Assembly (NCBI RefSeq): GCF_029846255.1
Contig: NZ_JARVWQ010000001.1
Coordinates: 1,922,001 to 1,986,000 of the forward strand
Length of the DNA: 64,000 bases
Direction: 5' to 3'
Source: Amnibacterium sp. CER49
GTDB lineage: Bacteria > Actinomycetota > Actinomycetes > Actinomycetales > Microbacteriaceae
Shown here: positions 24,991 through 33,441 of the stretch, piece after piece
Position numbering within the stretch: position 1 is the first letter of the stretch
Layout of the letters: each line of letters starts with the position of its first letter
Made by a program: the position numbers and the translations under genes
The notes under the pieces: model-generated
Told to the model about the DNA's origin: nothing
The model's database searches: none
What the model saw: the letters and a program-made list of their open reading frames with translations, nothing else

Positions 24991-25614
24991 ATGACCGACC
25001 CGCCGGCGCTGCTCGCCCGCGTCGCGCGGCTGCTCGCGGGGCGCCCGCGGGTGCTCATCGGCATCGCCGGTGCCCCCGGCGCTGGCAAGTCGACGCTGGC
25101 CGCGGCGCTCGCGGGCGCGGCGGAGGACGCCGGCATCGCCACGGCGGTCGTGCCGATGGACGGCTTCCACCTCGCCGACCGGGCGCTCGCCGCCCTCGGC
25201 CGCCTCGATCGCAAGGGCGCGCCCGACACCTTCGATGCGGGCGGGTACGCGGCGCTGCTGCAGCGCATCCGCGCCGGCGACGGCATCGTGTGGGCGCCGG
25301 CGTTCGAGCGGGACCTCGAGCAGCCGATCGCCGGGTCGATCGCGGTGCCGCCCGCGACGCGGCTCGTGCTCACGGAGGGCAACTACCTGCTGCTGCCGGA
25401 CGCGCCGTGGTCGCACGCGCGGGCGGCGCTCGACGAGACCTGGTTCGTCGAGGTCGACGGCGACCTGCGGCGGGAGCGGCTCCTCGCGCGGCACGTGCGG
25501 TTCGGCAAGGCGCCCGACGCGGCCGCCGAATGGGTGTCGCGCAGCGACGAGCCGAACGCCGTCCTCGTGCAGGGAACGCGCGCCTCCGCCGATCTCCTGC
25601 TGCGGATCCCGTAG
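24991..25614 (+). CDS. P-loop nucleoside/sugar kinase (uridine-kinase-like)
   Basis: 207 residues. The P-loop [18 protein letters not shown] lies at about 24-41. [14 protein letters not shown] supplies the substrate/Mg region, and [12 protein letters not shown] plus [14 protein letters not shown] match the PRK/uridine kinase group (YggC/FrcK type). It could phosphorylate pantothenate, a nucleoside or a sugar; context does not decide. GGGGAGGA precedes the ATG. Confidence 0.87.
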   Translation: MTDPPALLARVARLLAGRPRVLIGIAGAPGAGKSTLAAALAGAAEDAGIATAVVPMDGFHLADRALAALGRLDRKGAPDTFDAGGYAALLQRIRAGDGIVWAPAFERDLEQPIAGSIAVPPATRLVLTEGNYLLLPDAPWSHARAALDETWFVEVDGDLRRERLLARHVRFGKAPDAAAEWVSRSDEPNAVLVQGTRASADLLLRIP

Positions 25615-25956
25615 GTTCGGCGACCGAATCGCCCGTCATTCCAGCGGAAACCGGGTCGGTCTACCCAGGAAGCCGGGGGTGGGCCGGCACGTGGCGCGGG
25701 GAAGGCCGACGGCTTTCTACCAGAGTCCGACTGCCCTTCCGCGGATCCGCGCCCGACGTGTCGGAGATCGAATAGGCGCTCCTTCAAGCGCCTCTCGAAC
25801 GTTATCGATCACCGTTTCGAAACGCCCAGCCGAAAAAACGCTGAAAACGCCTTCGAATTGCGCGCGGAATAGACGGAATTCCCGCTACAGTCATGTGCAT
25901 CGCGCAGCCCCCGCTCCGCGTCATCCGATTCCGACTTCCGGGGAGAAACGCCGAAC
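25615..25956. other. AT-enriched 342-bp region upstream of lsr2
   Basis: No gene. The segment 25800-25900 is clearly less GC-rich than the window (runs such as CGAAAAAACGCTGAAAACGC). AGGCGC-tccttcaa-GCGCCT (25775-25794) is a small hairpin. CTACAGT near 25886 and TAGACGG near 25872 are -10 candidates. AT-rich DNA is what Lsr2 binds, so autoregulation is plausible. Confidence 0.55.
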
Positions 25957-26310
25957 ATGGCACAGAAGTACATCGTGCAGCTCGTCGACGACCTCACGCA
26001 GCAGCCCATCGAGGACGGGGCCGGCGAGAGCGTGCGATTCGCGCTCGACGGCGTCAGCTACACCATCGATCTCACGCGTGAGCACGCCGACGACCTGCGG
26101 AACGCGCTCTCGCAGTACGTGAACGCTGCTCGCAAGGCCGACGTCGCAGTCAAGGCCAAGTCGTCCACCGGTTCCTCCTCGCGCGGCGGCGCGAAGAGCG
26201 GCGGCGACCTCAAGGTGGTCCGTGAATGGGCCAACCAGAACGGTTTCCACGTCTCGAGCCGGGGTCGCATCCCGTCGAACGTGCAGGAGGCGTACAACGC
26301 GGCCAACTGA
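25957..26310 (+). CDS. lsr2: Lsr2 nucleoid-associated protein
   Basis: 117 residues. N-terminal dimerisation domain: MAQKYIVQLVDDLTQQPIED and VRFALDGVSYTIDL. After a Ser/Gly/Lys linker comes the C-terminal DNA-binding domain (VREWANQNGFHVSSRGRIPS) with the RGR AT-hook-like motif. It is a H-NS-like silencer of AT-rich and foreign DNA. A GGGGAGAAA site precedes the ATG and a strong terminator follows. Confidence 0.97.
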   Translation: MAQKYIVQLVDDLTQQPIEDGAGESVRFALDGVSYTIDLTREHADDLRNALSQYVNAARKADVAVKAKSSTGSSSRGGAKSGGDLKVVREWANQNGFHVSSRGRIPSNVQEAYNAAN

Positions 26311-26323
26311 CGGCCGATCGAGA

Positions 26324-26363
26324 GGGAGGGCCCGGCGCGGAGCGATCCGCGCCGGGCCCTCCC
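26324..26363 (+). terminator. lsr2 terminator
   Basis: An 18-bp perfect stem (GGGAGGGCCCGGCGCGGA with its complement at 26346-26363) and a 4-nt loop, 14 bp after the lsr2 stop. Confidence 0.85.
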
Positions 26364-26409
26364 GTCGTTCCCGGGAGGAACGCTCGGCGGGCGTTCGTAT
26401 CCTGTCCGG

Positions 26410-26829
26410 ATGATCTCCCGGGAGCTGGCGCTGCGGCTGCGCGAGGCCGGACTCGTCTGGCGACCCGAGGCGGGGGATCGCTTCCAGTTCCTGAAGCAGG
26501 ACATGGAGTCGACCGGCACCGAGCTGTTCACCGTCAGCGACATGACGATCGAGGCGCACCACTACCCGACCGGCGTGGTGCTCGGGTTCAACGGCACCAC
26601 CGAGTGGGCGCTCGACTCCGTCGCGCTGGAGGACGCGCTCTGGTTCCCGCGCGAGGACCAGCTGCGGCAGGCGCTGCGCGGCACCTTCCTCCGCCTCGAG
26701 CGCGACGACGCCGGGCGCTTCGTCGTCCGCACCGTGTTCCGCGGCGAGCCGCGCGAGCACGCCGCCGACACCGCCGAGGACGCCTACGCGCTCGCGGTGC
26801 TCGCCGAGGTCGAGTCGGCGCTCGCATGA
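26410..26829 (+). CDS. Conserved hypothetical, 139 aa
   Basis: Soluble 139-residue protein: REAGLVWRPEAGDRFQFL, ELFTVSDMTIEAHHYPTGVV, FNGTTEWALDSVALEDALWF. Relatives in this bacterial family are sometimes named as pilus-assembly proteins without good grounds, to my recollection; no ATPase motif is present here. TATCCT lies 6 nt before the ATG. It overlaps the next small gene by 4 nt. Confidence 0.75.
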   Translation: MISRELALRLREAGLVWRPEAGDRFQFLKQDMESTGTELFTVSDMTIEAHHYPTGVVLGFNGTTEWALDSVALEDALWFPREDQLRQALRGTFLRLERDDAGRFVVRTVFRGEPREHAADTAEDAYALAVLAEVESALA

Positions 26830-26948
26830 CGACCGTCGCCGCCGTGGTCGCGGCGATCGCCGCGGTCGCGGGCGTCGTCGCGTTCCTGCTCGTGCCGGAT
26901 CGCGGTCCCCGCCGGCCGCGCGACCCGGACGAGGACGACCGGGGCTAG
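26826..26948 (+). CDS. 40-residue single-helix membrane peptide
   Basis: MTTVAAVVAAIAAVAGVVAF runs on to LLVPDRGPRRPRDPDEDDRG: one helix and a charged tail. The ATG overlaps the previous stop (ATGA), consistent with translational coupling. Its end overlaps the convergent MFS gene by 4 nt. Confidence 0.6.
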   Translation: MTTVAAVVAAIAAVAGVVAFLLVPDRGPRRPRDPDEDDRG

Positions 26949-28156
26949 GCCGGCTGCACCGGGACGGGCGCGGTCTCCGGCACCGGGCCCGCGTCGCGGC
27001 CTCGCATGTCGGGCGTCGCGCGGTGCGCCGCGGCGGCGACGCCCAGCGCCACCGCGGAGAGCACGGCGCCGCAGCCGAACGCGGCCGGCGGGCCCGCCAC
27101 GTCGAGGAACCAGCCGGCGAGCGCAGCGCCGAGCGCACCGCCGATCAGCTGGCCCGTGTTCGTCCAGCCGTAGGCCTCCGCGGTGTCGCTGAAGCGCACG
27201 GACGACGACACGATCGCCGACATCACGCCGAGGGCGGGGGCGATGCCGAAGCCGGCGACCACGAGCGCGCCGGAGATGCCCGCGAACCCGGAGACGAAGG
27301 GGAGCAGCGCCGAGCCGGCCGTCACGATGAGCAGCCGCAGCGTGAGCGACCACCGGCGCATCGGCAGGCGCCCGAGCGCGAACCCGCCGACGAGCGAGGC
27401 GAGCGACCAGATGGCGAGCACGACCCCGGAGAGCGGGTTCGTCGTGCCGAAGGCGCCGGGCACGCTCGCCTCGACGTCGGCGCAGGCCGCGATCATGAGG
27501 AACCCGACGACCGTCGAGAGCAGCACCGGCGGCCGCGCCAGCACGGCGCCGAAGCGGCGCTTGCTGCGCGGGATCCGCACGCGGCCGACCTCCGGCGACG
27601 CGGCGAACCACGCGCCGCCGCCGAGCAGCAGGGCGACCGACAGCAGCAGGCCGAGCGCCGTGCTGAGCGTGGTCGCGACGAAGGTGACGGCGACCGGGCC
27701 GCCGATCCAGATGAGCTCCTGCAGCGACGCGTCGAGCGAGTAGAGCGGGGTGAGCATCCGCGCGTTCACGAGCTTCGGGTAGATCGTGCGCACGGCCGAC
27801 GTGATCGGTGGGAACGCGAGCCCTGCGAGGAACGCGAGCGCGACGACGCCGGCGAGGGGCATCGGCACGAGCGCGATGACCGCGACCCCCGCGGCGCAGG
27901 CGATCGCCGTGACGATGATCACCGGGCGCATCCCCACCCGCCCCATGAGCCGCCCCGTGGCCGGTCCCGCGAGCGCCTGCCCGATGCTGAGCGCGGCGAG
28001 CGCCACGCCGGCGGCGCCGAAGGAGTGCGTCGAGCGCTCGACGTGGAAGAGCAGGCCGAGCGAGAGCATGCCGCTCGGGAACCGGGCGACGAGCTGCGCG
28101 GCGATGATCCGCGCGACGCCCCGGGTTCTCAACAGCCCGCCGTACCCACCGCTCAC
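26945..28156 (-). CDS. MFS transporter, 12 helices
   Basis: 403 residues. Motif A is seen as GRLMGRVGMRPVIIV, and later loops as RLPMRRWSLTLRL. The N-terminal half contains FHVERSTHSFGAAGVALAAL and the C-terminal half GWTNTGQLIGGALGAALAGW. The pattern fits sugar/drug exporters of unknown substrate. The start GTG has GGAGGG close by and TAGGAT 9 nt upstream, so either initiation mode is possible. Confidence 0.87.
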   Translation of the reverse strand: MSGGYGGLLRTRGVARIIAAQLVARFPSGMLSLGLLFHVERSTHSFGAAGVALAALSIGQALAGPATGRLMGRVGMRPVIIVTAIACAAGVAVIALVPMPLAGVVALAFLAGLAFPPITSAVRTIYPKLVNARMLTPLYSLDASLQELIWIGGPVAVTFVATTLSTALGLLLSVALLLGGGAWFAASPEVGRVRIPRSKRRFGAVLARPPVLLSTVVGFLMIAACADVEASVPGAFGTTNPLSGVVLAIWSLASLVGGFALGRLPMRRWSLTLRLLIVTAGSALLPFVSGFAGISGALVVAGFGIAPALGVMSAIVSSSVRFSDTAEAYGWTNTGQLIGGALGAALAGWFLDVAGPPAAFGCGAVLSAVALGVAAAAHRATPDMRGRDAGPVPETAPVPVQPA

Positions 28157-28224
28157 AGGCCCTCCATCCTAGGTCCCGCCCAGTGTCCGGGCCTCGGCCT
28201 ACGGTCTCCCCAGCGACCCCCTCG

Positions 28225-28278
28225 TTGTCCACAGCCATCCCCAGGGCATGTGGACGACACGCCGGGGGTTTCCACAAC
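28225..28278. promoter_or_regulatory. Three DnaA-box-like sites upstream of nrdA
   Basis: TTGTCCACA (28225-28233, plus) equals the high-GC actinobacterial DnaA box. TCGTCCACA (28249-28257, minus) and TTTCCACAA (28270-28278, plus) are near matches. DnaA control of ribonucleotide reductase is known in E. coli; here it is inferred. Confidence 0.5.
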
Positions 28279-28319
28279 ATGTAGGGCTCTTGCCCTTCGG
28301 GCACCCCTGTATATAGTGA
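28273..28319 (+). promoter_or_regulatory. nrdA promoter with paired NrdR-box-like sites
   Basis: CCACAACATGTAGGG (28273-28287) and CCCCTGTATATAGTG (28305-28319) are imperfect NrdR-type palindromes whose centres lie 32 bp apart, close to the three-turn spacing NrdR needs. A -35 TTGCCC (28291) and -10 TATAGT (28313) with a 16-bp spacer overlap them, which would give repression when bound. Confidence 0.6.
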
Positions 28320-28391
28320 TGGCCGGTTCGACGGGGGCGAGTCCTCCTCCGGCCGGGGGACGGCGGAGCGACCGCCTCGAGAGGAGATTCC

Positions 28392-30869
28392 ATGGGCATC
28401 ACGGTGGTCAAGCGCGACGGCACGAGGGAGCCGTACGACGCCAACAAGATCAACCTGGCCATCGAGCACGCGAGCGCCGGTCTCGACCCGAACATCACGT
28501 GGGTCACCCAGATCGCGTCCGAGCTCGAGCTCACGCTCTTCGACGGCATCACCACCCAGCAGCTCGACGAGGCCGTCATCCAGGTGGCGCTGCAGAACGT
28601 CAAGGACGACCCGGCGTTCGACACGGTCGCCGCGCGGCTGCTGCTGAAGACCATCTACAAGCGCGTCCTCGGCGACTACGACAGCGACGCCGACGTCCGG
28701 GCGCTCCACGCCGAGCACTTCCGCCGCTACATCGAGCGCGGCGTGGCCGAGGACCTGCTCGACCCGCGCCTCGGGTCGCGCTTCGACCTCGAGGCGCTCG
28801 GTGCGGCGCTCGACCCCGAGCGCGACGAGCTGCTCAAGTACATCGGCGTCGTCACGCTGAACAACCGCTACGGCATCAAGGCCCGCAACGGCGAGCCGCT
28901 CGAGGTGCCCCAGTACTTCTTCATGCGCATCGCGATGGGCCTCGCGCTGAACGAGCAGCAGCCCACCGAGATCGCGCTCGACTTCTACCGCAAGATGTCG
29001 AGCCTCGACTACCTCGCCGCGGGCTCCACGCTCGTGAACGCCGGCACCCGCTACCCGCAGCTCTCGAACTGCTTCGTGCTCGAGATGCAGGACGACATCG
29101 AGCACATCGCGAAGAGCGTGCGCGACGTCATGTGGCTCACGAAGGGCACGGGCGGCATCGGCCTCTCCGTCACCAAGCTGCGGGCCCAGGGCTCGCCGAT
29201 CCGGTCGAACAACACGATGTCCACCGGCCCGATCCCGTTCATGCACACCATCGACTCGGTGCTCCGCGCGGTCAGCCGCGGCGGCAAGAAGTTCGGCGCC
29301 CTCTGCTTCTACATGGAGAACTGGCACCTCGACTTCCCCGAGTTCCTCGACCTCCGCCAGAACTCCGGCGACCCGTACCGGCGCACCCGCACCGCGAACA
29401 CGGCCGTCTGGATCTCCGACGAGTTCATGAAGCGGGTGCAGGACGACCAGGACTGGTACCTGTTCGACCCGCTGGAGGTGCCCGACCTCAACGAGCTCAC
29501 CGGCAAGGCGTTCTCGGAGCGGTACGCCCACTACATCGCCGAGGCCGAGGCGGGCCGCATGCGGGCGTTCAAGCGCATCGGCGCCCGCGAGCAGTTCAAG
29601 TCGATCCTCATCGCGCTGCAGACCACGAGCCACCCGTGGCTCACGTGGAAGGACACGATCAACAACCGGGCGCTCAACAACAACACCGGCACGATCCACT
29701 CCTCGAACCTCTGCACCGAGATCACGCTGCCGCAGGACCGCGACAACGTCTCCGTCTGCAACCTCGCGTCGATCAACCTCTCCCGGCACCTCGTGGTGCA
29801 GGCGGACGGCTCGCTCGGCATGGACTGGGCCCGCATCGCCGAGAGCGCGAAGCTGGCCGTCCGCCAGCTCGACAACCTCATCGACATCACGCTGTCGAGC
29901 GTCGACGAGGCCGACAACTCCAACGAGCTGAACCGTGCGATCGGCCTCGGCGTCATGGGCTTCACCGACGTCGTCGAGCGCCTCGGCTACTCGTACGAGA
30001 GCGAGCAGTCCTACGCCCTCATCGACGAGATCATGGAGCACGTCTCCTACGCCGCCATCGAGGAGTCGGTCGACCTCGCCGCCGAGCGCGGGGCCTACCC
30101 GAACTTCGCGGGCTCGCGCTGGTCGCAGGGCCTCGTGCCGTTCGACACGATCGCGCTCACCGAGGCCGACCGCGGCGTGCCGATCCAGGTCGACCGCACC
30201 ACGCGCCTCGACTGGGACGCGCTCCGCGCGCGGGTCAAGGGCGGCATGCGCAACGCGACGCTCATGGCCATCGCGCCGACCGCGTCGATCGGCCTCGTCG
30301 CCGGCACGACGCCCGGCCTCGACCCGCAGTTCTCGCAGATCTTCAGCCGTGCCACGTCGAGCGGCAAGTTCCTCGAGGTCAACCGCAACCTCGTGACGGC
30401 GCTCCAGGAGCGCGGGCTCTGGGAGCGCGTGCGCGAGCAGATCCTCCGCAGCCAGGGCGACATCCAGCACGTCGCCGACATCCCCGACGAGATCAAGGAC
30501 GCGTACAAGACGAGCTTCCAGCTCTCGCCGTACGCGTTCCTCGAGGTCGCGGCGCGTGCGCAGAAGTGGATCGACCAGGCCATCAGCCGCAACATGTACC
30601 TCGAGACCCGCGACCTCGGCGACATGATGGCGATCTACGCGGGGGCGTGGGAGCGCGGCGTCAAGACGACGTACTACCTGCACATGAAGCCGCGCCACAC
30701 CGCCGAGCAGTCCACGGTCCGCGTGAACAAGGCCGAGACCATCGACTCCGGGGCGCCCGCACGCCGCGGTTTCGGTGCGCCGCAGCCGGCGGCCGCGGTC
30801 GCGCCTTCAGCGCCTGCCGCACCCGCTCGCCGCGGGTTCGGCTTCGGCGGCGTCGCGAAGGGGGAATGA
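28392..30869 (+). CDS. nrdA: Ribonucleoside-diphosphate reductase, alpha subunit, lacking the CxxC tail
   Basis: 825 residues. An N-terminal ATP cone (MGITVVKRDGTREPYDANKI) senses ATP/dATP. Catalytic residues are present: C227 (LSNCFVL), N439-C441-E443 (SNLCTEI) and C456 (VCNLASIN). Radical-transfer tyrosines are Y761-Y762 (TYYLHMK). After that comes an Ala/Pro-rich linker with two ARRGFG repeats and then a stop. No cysteine occurs in the last 59 or so residues. The enzyme normally needs a C-terminal CxxC to be re-reduced by thioredoxin. That motif is found instead in the overlapping reading frame at 30866-30973. GAGAGGAG precedes the ATG. Confidence 0.95.
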   Translation: MGITVVKRDGTREPYDANKINLAIEHASAGLDPNITWVTQIASELELTLFDGITTQQLDEAVIQVALQNVKDDPAFDTVAARLLLKTIYKRVLGDYDSDADVRALHAEHFRRYIERGVAEDLLDPRLGSRFDLEALGAALDPERDELLKYIGVVTLNNRYGIKARNGEPLEVPQYFFMRIAMGLALNEQQPTEIALDFYRKMSSLDYLAAGSTLVNAGTRYPQLSNCFVLEMQDDIEHIAKSVRDVMWLTKGTGGIGLSVTKLRAQGSPIRSNNTMSTGPIPFMHTIDSVLRAVSRGGKKFGALCFYMENWHLDFPEFLDLRQNSGDPYRRTRTANTAVWISDEFMKRVQDDQDWYLFDPLEVPDLNELTGKAFSERYAHYIAEAEAGRMRAFKRIGAREQFKSILIALQTTSHPWLTWKDTINNRALNNNTGTIHSSNLCTEITLPQDRDNVSVCNLASINLSRHLVVQADGSLGMDWARIAESAKLAVRQLDNLIDITLSSVDEADNSNELNRAIGLGVMGFTDVVERLGYSYESEQSYALIDEIMEHVSYAAIEESVDLAAERGAYPNFAGSRWSQGLVPFDTIALTEADRGVPIQVDRTTRLDWDALRARVKGGMRNATLMAIAPTASIGLVAGTTPGLDPQFSQIFSRATSSGKFLEVNRNLVTALQERGLWERVREQILRSQGDIQHVADIPDEIKDAYKTSFQLSPYAFLEVAARAQKWIDQAISRNMYLETRDLGDMMAIYAGAWERGVKTTYYLHMKPRHTAEQSTVRVNKAETIDSGAPARRGFGAPQPAAAVAPSAPAAPARRGFGFGGVAKGE

Positions 30870-30973
30870 CGATGAACGAGGGGGGTTCGCTCATGAACGA
30901 CATCGACCAGGTCGGCGGCTACGCCGTGCCCATGGACCCGATGGATCTGCTGCAGTGCGACTCGTGCCAGTAG
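30866..30973 (+). CDS. Detached ribonucleotide reductase C-terminal tail (CDSCQ peptide)
   Basis: 35 codons ending YAVPMDPMDLLQCDSCQ. The CxxC three residues from nothing but the stop-proximal end closely resembles the swinging redox tail of alpha subunits. The first ATG overlaps the nrdA stop (ATGA). The ATG at 30872 has AAGGGGG with 7-nt spacing, and the ATG at 30893 has GAGGGGGG, so separate translation is well supported. It lies in the -1 frame relative to nrdA across a run of five G, so ribosomal slippage there, or one missing G in the sequence, could instead give one long NrdA. All three readings keep the motif expressed. Confidence 0.8.
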   Translation: MTMNEGGSLMNDIDQVGGYAVPMDPMDLLQCDSCQ

Positions 30974-31083
30974 CGCGCGGGAGCTGAGGGGACGGCCGTT
31001 TCCGGCCGTCCCCGCGACGCCGGCGCCGACGCCCGTCCCGGGCGGCGGCACGATCGCTCGAGTACACAAGGAAGAGGGACGAG

Positions 31084-32076
31084 ATGAGCATCCTCGGCAC
31101 GGGGATCCAGGAGGGCCTGCTGCTCAAGCCGGTCCGCTACCAGTGGGCCATGGATCTGTACGAGCAGGCCGTGGCGAACACCTGGTTCCCCAACGAGATC
31201 CAGCTCGGTGAGGACATCGCCGACTTCAAGCGGATGACCGACGAGGAGCGTCACGCGGTGACGTTCCTGATGAGCTACTTCAACCCGAGCGAGCTCCTCG
31301 TGAACAAGGCGCTCGCGTTCGGCGTCTACCCCTACGTGAACGCGCCCGAGGCGCACCTCTACCTCGCGAAGCAGATGTGGGAGGAGGCCAACCACTGCAT
31401 GTCGTTCGAGTACGTCCTCGAGACGTTCCCGATCGACCGCGACGAGGCCTACAACTCGCACGTCGACATCCCGTCGATGCGCAAGAAGGAGGAGTTCGAG
31501 GTCGAGTTCATCCGTCGCATGACGGAGCAGACGCTCGACATCTCGACCACCGAGGGCAAGCGCGATTTCGTGCGGAATCTCGTCGCCTACAACGTGATCC
31601 TCGAGGGCATCTGGTTCTACTCGGGGTTCATGGTGGCGCTGTCGTTCCGGCAGCGGAACCTGCTGCGCAACTTCGGGTCGCTCGTCGACTGGATCGTGCG
31701 CGACGAGAGCCTCCACCTGAAGTTCGGCATCAACCTGATCCTCACGGTCCTCGACGAGAACCCGGATCTGCAGACGCCGGAGTTCGCGGACGAGATCCGC
31801 TCGATGATCCTGAACGCCGTCGAGATGGAGGAGCAGTACAACCGCGACCTCCTGCCGAACGGCATCCTCGGTCTGAATGCGAACTACATCAACCAGTACG
31901 TGAAGTACCTCGCCGATCGGCGCCTCGAGGAGCTCGGTTTCGAGCCGCACTACAAGGTGTCGAACCCGGCGAAGTGGATGGCGACGGCGAACGACACGCT
32001 GCAGCTCGTCAACTTCTTCGAGTCGACGAACACCTCCTACGAGTCGAACGCGCAGGCGACGGTCTCCTCGCGCTGA
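31084..32076 (+). CDS. nrdB: Ribonucleoside-diphosphate reductase, beta subunit, class Ic type
   Basis: 330 residues, ferritin-like R2 protein. Metal ligands align as E70 (NPSELL), E101-H104 (EEANH), E174 (ILEGIWFY) and E208-H211 (RDESLHL). Counting from E101, the position of the E. coli radical tyrosine Y122 is F108 (HCMSF), and the first ligand is Glu rather than Asp. That combination is the hallmark of class Ic enzymes with a Mn/Fe cofactor. It follows the tail peptide by 110 bp with a GAAGAGGGACGAG leader, and two hairpins lie downstream. Confidence 0.94.
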   Translation: MSILGTGIQEGLLLKPVRYQWAMDLYEQAVANTWFPNEIQLGEDIADFKRMTDEERHAVTFLMSYFNPSELLVNKALAFGVYPYVNAPEAHLYLAKQMWEEANHCMSFEYVLETFPIDRDEAYNSHVDIPSMRKKEEFEVEFIRRMTEQTLDISTTEGKRDFVRNLVAYNVILEGIWFYSGFMVALSFRQRNLLRNFGSLVDWIVRDESLHLKFGINLILTVLDENPDLQTPEFADEIRSMILNAVEMEEQYNRDLLPNGILGLNANYINQYVKYLADRRLEELGFEPHYKVSNPAKWMATANDTLQLVNFFESTNTSYESNAQATVSSR

Positions 32077-32092
32077 GCTCGTCCATCCGGCA

Positions 32093-32127
32093 GCGGCCGC
32101 ACGGGGTCCCCGCCCCTGTGCGGCCGC
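32093..32127 (+). terminator. nrd operon terminator
   Basis: GCGGCCGCACGGGG pairs with CCCCTGTGCGGCCGC (one bulge), 16 bp after the nrdB stop. Confidence 0.8.
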
Positions 32128-32155
32128 TGCGGCGTTCCACGCGCCGCGCATGCAT

Positions 32156-32205
32156 GCCGTCGGGACCTCGAGTAGCCCGACGAGGCCTGCAGGCGTCCCG
32201 ACGGC
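32156..32205. repeat. Inverted repeat after the nrd operon
   Basis: GCCGTCGGGAC (32156) and GTCCCGACGGC (32195) form an 11-bp perfect stem. Inside is a second possible stem (CCTCG...CGAGG). It may be a second terminator. Confidence 0.6.
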
Positions 32206-32256
32206 ACACGGACGCCCGAGTGGCGCCGGCAGCCGCGGTCGCGGCAGCATGAGCGG

Positions 32257-32793
32257 GTGCGTGCCGTCGTCCTGCTGCGGGGTGTGAACGTCGGCGGTGT
32301 GCGCTTCCCGATGAAGGAGCTCGCCGCGCGCCTCATGGAGGCGGGCTTCACCGACGTGCGCACCGTGCTGGCGAGCGGCAACGTCGTGCTCACCGGCGAC
32401 CAGGACGACGCACGGGCCATCGGCCGGGCGGTGAGCGGGGTGATCCGCCAGGCCTTCGGCTTCGACGTCGCGGCGATCGCGCTTCCCATGCCGCTCGTCG
32501 CGACCGCTGTCGACGAGTACCCGTTCGATCGCGCTCCGGACCGTCACGCCTACGTCGTCTTCGCGGAGCGGCCGGACGCGCTCGCGGCGCTGCTCGAGTC
32601 GGCGGGCGCGCTCGACCCGGCCGTCGAGCGGGTGCAGCCGGGCGAGGGCGTCCTCTACTGGGACGCGCCCAAGGGCGAGACGCTCACCACCGCCTTCGGC
32701 AGGCACTACGGCGGGCAGCAGCGCACCGGCGTCGTGACGACGAGGAACCTGAACACCCTCGAGAAGATCCTCGCCGGCGAGGATCGGGCATGA
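32257..32793 (+). CDS. DUF1697 protein
   Basis: 178 residues. The N-terminal pattern VVLLRGVNVGGVRFPMKELA, then VRTVLASGNVVLTG and the ending RTGVVTTRNLNTLEKILA, define DUF1697, a common soluble bacterial family without established function. It overlaps the YbaK gene by 4 nt. Confidence 0.9.
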   Translation: MRAVVLLRGVNVGGVRFPMKELAARLMEAGFTDVRTVLASGNVVLTGDQDDARAIGRAVSGVIRQAFGFDVAAIALPMPLVATAVDEYPFDRAPDRHAYVVFAERPDALAALLESAGALDPAVERVQPGEGVLYWDAPKGETLTTAFGRHYGGQQRTGVVTTRNLNTLEKILAGEDRA

Positions 32794-33248
32794 GCGCTGC
32801 GGACCGCGTCGCCGAGGCGCTGCGCACCGCCGGCGCGAGCGAGCCCGTGACGCTGCCGGACTCGACGCGCACCGCGGGGGAGGCGGCGGCCGCACTCGGC
32901 GTGGAGGTCGGTGCCATCGCGAACAGCCTCGTCTTCCTCGCCGACGGAGCGCCGCTGCTGGTCATGGCGAGCGGTGCCCATCGCGTCCACACGACGGGAC
33001 TCGCAGCCCGCCTGGGCGTCGGCCGCATCGAGCGGGCGACGCCCGAGCAGGTCCGTGCGGCCACCGGCCAGACCGTCGGTGGCGTCTCGCCCGTCGGCCA
33101 CCCGTCGCCGCTCCGGGCGGTGGTCGACGAGGACCTCGAGCGGTATCCGGAGCTGTGGGCGGCCGCCGGGACGCCGCACTCGGTCTTCCGCACCTCGTTC
33201 GCCGAGCTCGTCGCCCTGACGGGCGGACAGGTCCTCCCGATCGCCTGA
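32790..33248 (+). CDS. YbaK/EbsC-type aminoacyl-tRNA deacylase
   Basis: 152 residues. LGVEVGAIANSLVFLADGAP, MASGAHRVHTTGLAARLG, TGQTVGGVSPVGHPSPLRAV and the ending follow the trans-editing fold related to the ProRS INS domain. Members hydrolyse mischarged Cys- or Ala-tRNAs. ATGA overlap with DUF1697 suggests an operon. Confidence 0.88.
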   Translation: MSAADRVAEALRTAGASEPVTLPDSTRTAGEAAAALGVEVGAIANSLVFLADGAPLLVMASGAHRVHTTGLAARLGVGRIERATPEQVRAATGQTVGGVSPVGHPSPLRAVVDEDLERYPELWAAAGTPHSVFRTSFAELVALTGGQVLPIA

Positions 33249-33441
33249 CGCTGCTGAACGACGCGGTCGGGCGGTCCGGGGAGGTTGTCGGAGGTGTCTG
33301 CAAGACTGAGCCCCGACGGGGATCGGGCGAGGCGAACGTCACCGCAAGCGGGAATACGACGTTGTTCTCCGCGGTCGTCCCTCCCGTCTTCATGCGCACC
33401 GCTGCGTCTGACCCATCCCACGGTGCTCGAGGAGGCCCCCC

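Noticed and set aside
26784-30698. A 1304-codon open frame antisense to nrdA
   Set aside because: Composition is a V/R/D/E/L shadow of GC-rich codons; the plus strand holds unmistakable NrdA motifs.
27023-30973. A 1316-codon plus-strand open frame in another frame over the MFS gene and nrdA
   Set aside because: Arg/Ala/Pro-rich out-of-frame sequence without any domain; it crosses two real genes on different strands.
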